A stretch of 64,000 nt of DNA, from positions 33,549 to 97,548 of the forward strand of contig CAYGTO010000008.1 in the NCBI GenBank assembly GCA_964352815.1. Reading direction: 5' to 3'. A program made the translations under genes and the position numbers. Below are positions 60,320 through 64,000 of the stretch, one piece after another (the first letter of the stretch is position 1; each line of letters begins with the position of its first letter). Source of the DNA: CAYGTO01 sp964352815 (lineage in GTDB: Bacteria > Pseudomonadota > Alphaproteobacteria > Rickettsiales > UBA3002). The notes beneath the pieces are model-generated. The model was given only the letters and a program-made list of their open reading frames with translations. It did no database searches and was not told where the DNA came from.

Positions 60320-61639
60320 TTAACCAATCGATCCAGGGTAGATCGGGAATTGTGCGGTGAGCGCTTTGACTTTTTCAAAGGTCGCTTGCTCAACGGCACT
60401 GTTATTTTCACCATTTGCGGCCAGCCCATCCATCACATCGGCGATCAACTCACCGACCTGTTTGAACTCTTCAGCGCCGAAACCGCGCGTGGTTCCTGCA
60501 GGTGTGCCGAGACGAATACCTGACGTGACCATCGGTGGCTGCGGATCAAACGGGATCGCATTTTTATTACAAGTCAGGCCTGCATGCTCGAGGCTCACCT
60601 CTGCGATATTCCCAGTAATATCTTTCGGACGCAGATCAACGAGCACGATGTGGTTATCCGTGCCGCCCGTGACGATATCGAGGCCGCGAGATTTGAGCGT
60701 ATCTGCCAGCACGCGCGCATTATCAATGATCGCTTGCGCATACTGTTTGAACTCAGGCTTCAGCGCTTCTTGGTAGGCTACGGCTTTTCCGGCGATGACA
60801 TGCATGAGCGGTCCGCCCTGAATGCCAGGGAAAATCGCTGAATTCACCGCCTGGCCTAGCGTGATGTCTTTACCGCTCTTCGTTTGGCGCACGACTTTGT
60901 CCGGCTCGTTCGAGAGGATCATGCCGCCGCGTGGGCCGCGCAATGTTTTATGGGTAGTGGTGGTCACCACATGCGCATGGGGCAAGGGCGATGGGTAGCT
61001 GCCGCCCGCAACCAGGCCTGAAATATGCGCCATGTCGACAAGGAAATACGCGCCGACTTCGTCCGCAATGGTACGAAAGCGTGCCCAGTCAATCACACGC
61101 GGATAAGCAGAGAAACCAGCAATGATTAGCGCAGGTTTGTGCTCTTTTGCCAACGCTTCAACCTGGTCATAATCGATCAGCCCATCTTCCTCGCGCACGC
61201 CATATTGAATGGCGTTGAACCATTTTCCCGATTGATTGGGCGCCGCGCCATGGGTCAAATGTCCGCCGGCAGCAAGTGATTGGCCAAGGATCGTGTCGCC
61301 TGGCTTGATCAGTGCGGTGAACACGCCTTGGTTGGCCTGCGAGCCGGAATTGGGCTGCACGTTAGCGTAGGCGCAATCGTAAAGCTCTTTCGCGCGCTCA
61401 ATCGCCAGCGTTTCAGCCTTGTCGACCGCATAACAGCCACCATAGTAACGCTTTCCCGGATAGCCCTCGGCATATTTATTGGTTAGCACCGAACCTTGCG
61501 CCTGAATGACGGCACGTGAGGTGTAATTTTCTGAGGCAATCAGCTCAATATGATGCTGTTGCCGCGTGAATTCTTCTTCGATCGCACTAAAGAGTTCTAT
61601 GTCGCTTCCTGCAAGCGTATCGTTGAAAAACGGGTTCAT
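60320..61639 (-). CDS. glyA: Serine hydroxymethyltransferase
   Basis: This 439-residue PLP enzyme interconverts serine and glycine with tetrahydrofolate. The Schiff-base Lys is in VVTTTTHKTLRGPRGGMILS. Other family segments are IELIASENYTSRAVIQAQGS, NKYAEGYPGKRYYGGC and PNSGSQANQGVFTALIKPGD. ATG 61639 (MNPFFNDTLAG) is chosen because GGAG lies 8 nt upstream; the frame from 61678 adds 13 atypical residues. Confidence 0.97.
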   Translation of the reverse strand: MNPFFNDTLAGSDIELFSAIEEEFTRQQHHIELIASENYTSRAVIQAQGSVLTNKYAEGYPGKRYYGGCYAVDKAETLAIERAKELYDCAYANVQPNSGSQANQGVFTALIKPGDTILGQSLAAGGHLTHGAAPNQSGKWFNAIQYGVREEDGLIDYDQVEALAKEHKPALIIAGFSAYPRVIDWARFRTIADEVGAYFLVDMAHISGLVAGGSYPSPLPHAHVVTTTTHKTLRGPRGGMILSNEPDKVVRQTKSGKDITLGQAVNSAIFPGIQGGPLMHVIAGKAVAYQEALKPEFKQYAQAIIDNARVLADTLKSRGLDIVTGGTDNHIVLVDLRPKDITGNIAEVSLEHAGLTCNKNAIPFDPQPPMVTSGIRLGTPAGTTRGFGAEEFKQVGELIADVMDGLAANGENNSAVEQATFEKVKALTAQFPIYPGSIG

Positions 61640-61714
61640 TGCGTTGTCTCCGTCAGTTTTTGCAAGGCTAATGGTCATTATGGTCCTTTCGTTGTGTGGT
61701 TTGTTCCGCCGGCA

Positions 61715-62176
61715 TTATGCCGCATGTGCACCCTTCGCGCTATGTAATTTTTCCACGCGGCGCGCATGGCGGCCGCCTTCAAACTCGGTGTCTAAAAACG
61801 CATCGACGCACGCAAGTGCCGTCGCTTCGTCGGTGAGCCGCGCACCCAGCGCAAGTGCGTTCGCATCATTATGTTGGCGGGCAAGCTTGGCCATGTCTGG
61901 AGTGGTGCAGAGTGCACATCGAACGGTCGGTTCACGGTTCATGGCAATTGAAATGCCAATGCCTGAGCCGCAGACTACAATGGCCTGTGCCGCCATGTTG
62001 TTACGGATCGCTTCGGCGGCTTTATAGCCAAAATCAGGATAGTCGACAGACTCTTCGGAGTCGGTGCCCACATCCATCACGTCGAGGCCGCGCGATATCA
62101 GCTGGTCTTTGATCCGAGATTTCAACGCGAATCCCGCATGATCTGAAGCGATCGCAATGTTGCGTGCTAGGGTCAT
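61715..62176 (-). CDS. rpiB: Ribose 5-phosphate isomerase B
   Basis: This 153-residue enzyme interconverts ribose and ribulose 5-phosphate. Family motifs are IAIASDHAGFALKSRIKDQL, DVGTDSEESVDYPDFGYKAA and VCGSGIGISIAMN, which holds the phosphate site. The catalytic base region CTTPDMAKLARQHNDANALA is present. ATG 62176 (MTLARNIAIASD) is preferred to an upstream ATG at 62230. It is the first gene of the rpiB-glyA-nrdR run. Confidence 0.95.
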   Translation of the reverse strand: MTLARNIAIASDHAGFALKSRIKDQLISRGLDVMDVGTDSEESVDYPDFGYKAAEAIRNNMAAQAIVVCGSGIGISIAMNREPTVRCALCTTPDMAKLARQHNDANALALGARLTDEATALACVDAFLDTEFEGGRHARRVEKLHSAKGAHAA

Positions 62177-62440
62177 AAGCTTACCGTTTTGCTGCACTTT
62201 TTCTGGGAGATGCGCCCCATGTGCATGCATATATTTATTTATTATTCATTGCGGGTATCACAAGATATAGTGATGTGCAACCAAAAAGGCCTCTTTTGGC
62301 GATCTAGCGCCGAAGCTCAGCTTTCGCGGGACGCTGTAGTGCACTCTACGCTTACGTTTCCACGACTCCGCTTCACCGCTATCTCATCCAAAATCGCTGC
62401 GCTTAGGCTTTTTGTGATGAAGTGAACATAAGGGGGCTTC
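62177..62440. other. Divergent intergenic region, 264 bp
   Basis: The spacer between rpiB and the prepilin peptidase gene holds an AT-rich stretch (62226-62250). A CCAAAA/TTTTGG hairpin lies at 62281-62300 and a CGAAGCT/AGCTTTCG imperfect hairpin at 62311-62327. ORFs that cross it have no ribosome site and no recognisable product. It could contain a small RNA, but nothing proves it. Confidence 0.35.
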
Positions 62441-63235
62441 GTGGTCGACATGTTACAAACAGAGGCATATGCCGAGTTTCTCCCCTGGCTTGCCGGAGCA
62501 CTAGGGCTAGTGTTCGGCTCTTTCATTACGGCCATCAGTTATCGCATGCCGCTGGAGAAGCCCTGGATGGTTACACGTTCCGTTTGCCCACATTGCCGCG
62601 CCGTGCTCAAAGCGCGTGATTTAATCCCCGTAATGTCTTGGTTGATTTCGGATGGCAGTTGCCGCTATTGCCGCGCGCAGGTGCACTGGCGCTACCCGGT
62701 CATTGAGCTGCTCACCGCGCTCTGTTTTATTCAATGCTACTTTCTGTTCGGCATCAGCGCCATGTTCGTCGTGATGGCGCTTCTATGCGTCTGTGTGATG
62801 ACGCTCATTATTACGGATCTTGAACATTATATGATCCCTGATGAAATACAGATCGCGATGGCAGTGCTCGCAGTGGCGCATGGTATCCTGCTGGAAAAGG
62901 GCATAGATGTGATGCTCCAAGGCGCATTGCTGGGTTTTGGTGTCGGCGCGGCGCTGCATTATGGCTACTACTATTATAAGGGTGTGCATGGGCTTGGCTT
63001 TGGTGATGTAAAGCTTATGGCCGTTGCGGGTCTATGGCTAGGGCCAGAGATGCTCGTGCCATTCCTCTTTTATGGGGGGCTGCTCGGGGTGTTCAGCGCA
63101 TTGCTGTGGCGTGTTTTAGGCCTCGGGAAATATTTCCCTTTTGGGCCTGCGCTGGCGATCACTCTGTGCGCATTAATTATAAAACCGGATGCCGCACAAT
63201 GGTTCTGGAAAATGAACCAATGGTGGGTAATGTAA
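62441..63235 (+). CDS. pilD: Type IV prepilin peptidase / N-methyltransferase (PilD-like)
   Basis: This 264-residue membrane enzyme cleaves and methylates type IV prepilins. The cytoplasmic zinc site has two CxxC motifs (VCPHCRAVL and GSCRYCRAQ). The A24 aspartates are in ITDLEHYMIPDEIQIAM and GLGFGDVKLMAVAGLWLG (GxGD). It starts with GTG at 62441 after AAGGGGG. The secretin lipoprotein gene follows, so both belong to type IV pilus assembly. It differs from the short CpaA-type enzyme at 37168. Confidence 0.93.
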   Translation: MVDMLQTEAYAEFLPWLAGALGLVFGSFITAISYRMPLEKPWMVTRSVCPHCRAVLKARDLIPVMSWLISDGSCRYCRAQVHWRYPVIELLTALCFIQCYFLFGISAMFVVMALLCVCVMTLIITDLEHYMIPDEIQIAMAVLAVAHGILLEKGIDVMLQGALLGFGVGAALHYGYYYYKGVHGLGFGDVKLMAVAGLWLGPEMLVPFLFYGGLLGVFSALLWRVLGLGKYFPFGPALAITLCALIIKPDAAQWFWKMNQWWVM

Positions 63236-63267
63236 ATCTTACCTCTGAGTAACTTACTATTTTTGAT

Positions 63268-63302
63268 TGTGTCGCTAGGGTAAATCCCTTCAGAATGACA
63301 CA
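63268..63302. terminator. Hairpin between pilD and the secretin gene
   Basis: TGTGTC (63268-63273) and GACACA (63297-63302) form the outer stem, and AGGG/CCCT inside it forms a second one. There is no T tract, so it could be a weak terminator or an mRNA-processing element. Confidence 0.35.
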
Positions 63303-63361
63303 AACTATAAAAAATAAACCTCGGTAAGTGTGCTCAATTACGTTGGGAAAACACTTTGGCG

Positions 63362-64000
63362 ATGAAACAGTTTCAATTTTTAGCGCGTAACAAGCGAGAA
63401 ATCGCTGTTATTTCATCACTTTTTCTGCTCGCCTCGTGTAATTTCAATCCTTTCGATAAAGAGAAATATGATAAGATCGACCCAGAGCTTGATTTAAGCC
63501 GTAGCGATTACGAAAAGATTGCGGGTTTTAAAGAGGGGCGAAACACCAAACCTGTAGAAGCGCGAAGCCGCATTCCGAAAATTCCTCCGGCATCCCCCAT
63601 TATTGCCGCGCCGCAACCTCCACAGCTTGGAAAAACAAAACTCGTTTCGATTACTGTCACGGATGATGTGCCCCTAAGAGATGTGCTGCTAGAATTATCA
63701 CGCCTTGCAAATGTTGATATTGAGATTGGCTCTGGCATTGAAGGGGGTATTAACTTCCGTGCGACGAATAAGCCGTTTAATGAGGTTGTGTCGCGTATCG
63801 CTGATCTCTCGGGGCTTCGCTACTCGGTTCAGAATGATGTGCTGCGTGTGGTGCGTGATACGCCGTATGTTAAAAACTACTCGCTTGATTTCCTCAATAT
63901 CGAACGTAATGCAACGGGCAGCGTGAATGTGTCAACGGATGTTCTCTCTGGCAGCATGGGCGCTGCCGGTGGTGGCGGTGCTGGCGGTGCTGGCGGTGGT
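63362..64000 (+). CDS. Type IV pilus / MSHA-type secretin lipoprotein (3' truncated by window)
   Basis: The frame is open from ATG 63362 to the window end (213 codons). It has a lipoprotein signal with lipobox LASC (SLFLLASCNFNPF) and a Pro-rich linker. Secretin N-terminal segments follow: VSITVTDDVPLRDVLLELSR, NFRATNKPFNEVVSRIADLS and YSVQNDVLRVVRD (STN-like), then YVKNYSLDFLNIERNATGSV. The last visible residues are a Gly-rich loop (GAAGGGGAGGAGGG). It would form the outer-membrane pore for a type IV pilus; the MshL/PilQ subfamily is uncertain. The gate and barrel domains lie outside the window. Confidence 0.85.
   Translation, partial: MKQFQFLARNKREIAVISSLFLLASCNFNPFDKEKYDKIDPELDLSRSDYEKIAGFKEGRNTKPVEARSRIPKIPPASPIIAAPQPPQLGKTKLVSITVTDDVPLRDVLLELSRLANVDIEIGSGIEGGINFRATNKPFNEVVSRIADLSGLRYSVQNDVLRVVRDTPYVKNYSLDFLNIERNATGSVNVSTDVLSGSMGAAGGGGAGGAGGG

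Noticed and set aside
62189..62425. Small plus-strand ORF of 78 codons between rpiB and pilD
   Set aside because: It begins inside the rpiB 5' region, lacks a ribosome site, and has no recognisable product.
1..64000. CRISPR arrays, insertion sequences and rRNA genes
   Set aside because: I found no regularly spaced repeats, no transposase frames and no rRNA-like stretches in the window.

Overview
The window looks like an alphaproteobacterial chromosome at about 50% GC. The clearest markers are a MipZ-type division ATPase, IalB-family proteins, a ubiquinol-cytochrome c chaperone, a RibBX-type riboflavin gene and the order rpiB-glyA-nrdR-ribD-ribE-ribBX-ribH-nusB-thiL. LptF/G/D, SurA, BamE and a PagL-like lipid A deacylase show a Gram-negative, LPS-bearing envelope. 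I cannot fix the genus or order from sequence alone. Coding is dense: many stops and starts overlap by 1-28 nt and no intergenic stretch exceeds 300 bp.

Layout: (1) 1-1814, end of a histidine operon (hisH-GNAT-hisA). (2) 1748-6100, two unrecognised proteins and an AsmA-family protein. (3) 6177-11770, a TetR repressor divergent from asmA, then two tiny ORFs and an RND efflux pump, with three matching operator palindromes. (4) 11842-17995, two IalB-family proteins, a 1320-residue autotransporter with its terminator, and a lipoprotein hydrolase. (5) 18011-35728, an integrated mobile element. (6) 35720-37665, tRNA-Arg(UCU), mipZ and a CpaA-type prepilin peptidase. (7) 37672-45123, a BrkB-like protein, malate synthase, pagL, an OB-fold secreted protein, a methyltransferase, holC and pepA. 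(8) 45239-51791, lptF-lptG-lptD-surA-rsmA. (9) 51763-54947, gmk, a SCO1-like protein, a hypothetical, a cytochrome bc1 chaperone and bamE. (10) 54948-62176, the thiL/nusB/rib/nrdR/glyA/rpiB strand. (11) 62441-64000, a type IV prepilin peptidase and a truncated secretin lipoprotein.

The most interesting part is the 17.7-kb element. It is bounded by a perfect 17-bp direct repeat that contains the 3' end of the tRNA-Arg gene. Its right end carries mobility and replication genes: an AlpA-like HTH protein, a prim-pol/SF3 helicase, a coiled-coil protein, a lone prohead-protease-like protein and a large serine recombinase. Its left end carries a peptide-ligase-type cargo: transglutaminase-DUF2126, glutamine-amidotransferase-transglutaminase fusion, circularly permuted ATP-grasp, alpha-E protein, a second class II amidotransferase, a DUF389-OmpA fusion and an HTH regulator. 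The recombinase frame runs straight through the right repeat into the tRNA. If the two repeats are joined, as in an excised circle, the same frame continues for 26 different codons to a stop, so integration appears to swap the C-terminus of the recombinase. Two genes of the mobility half, including the recombinase, carry single-base frameshifts, so the copy may be decaying or the assembly may have small errors.
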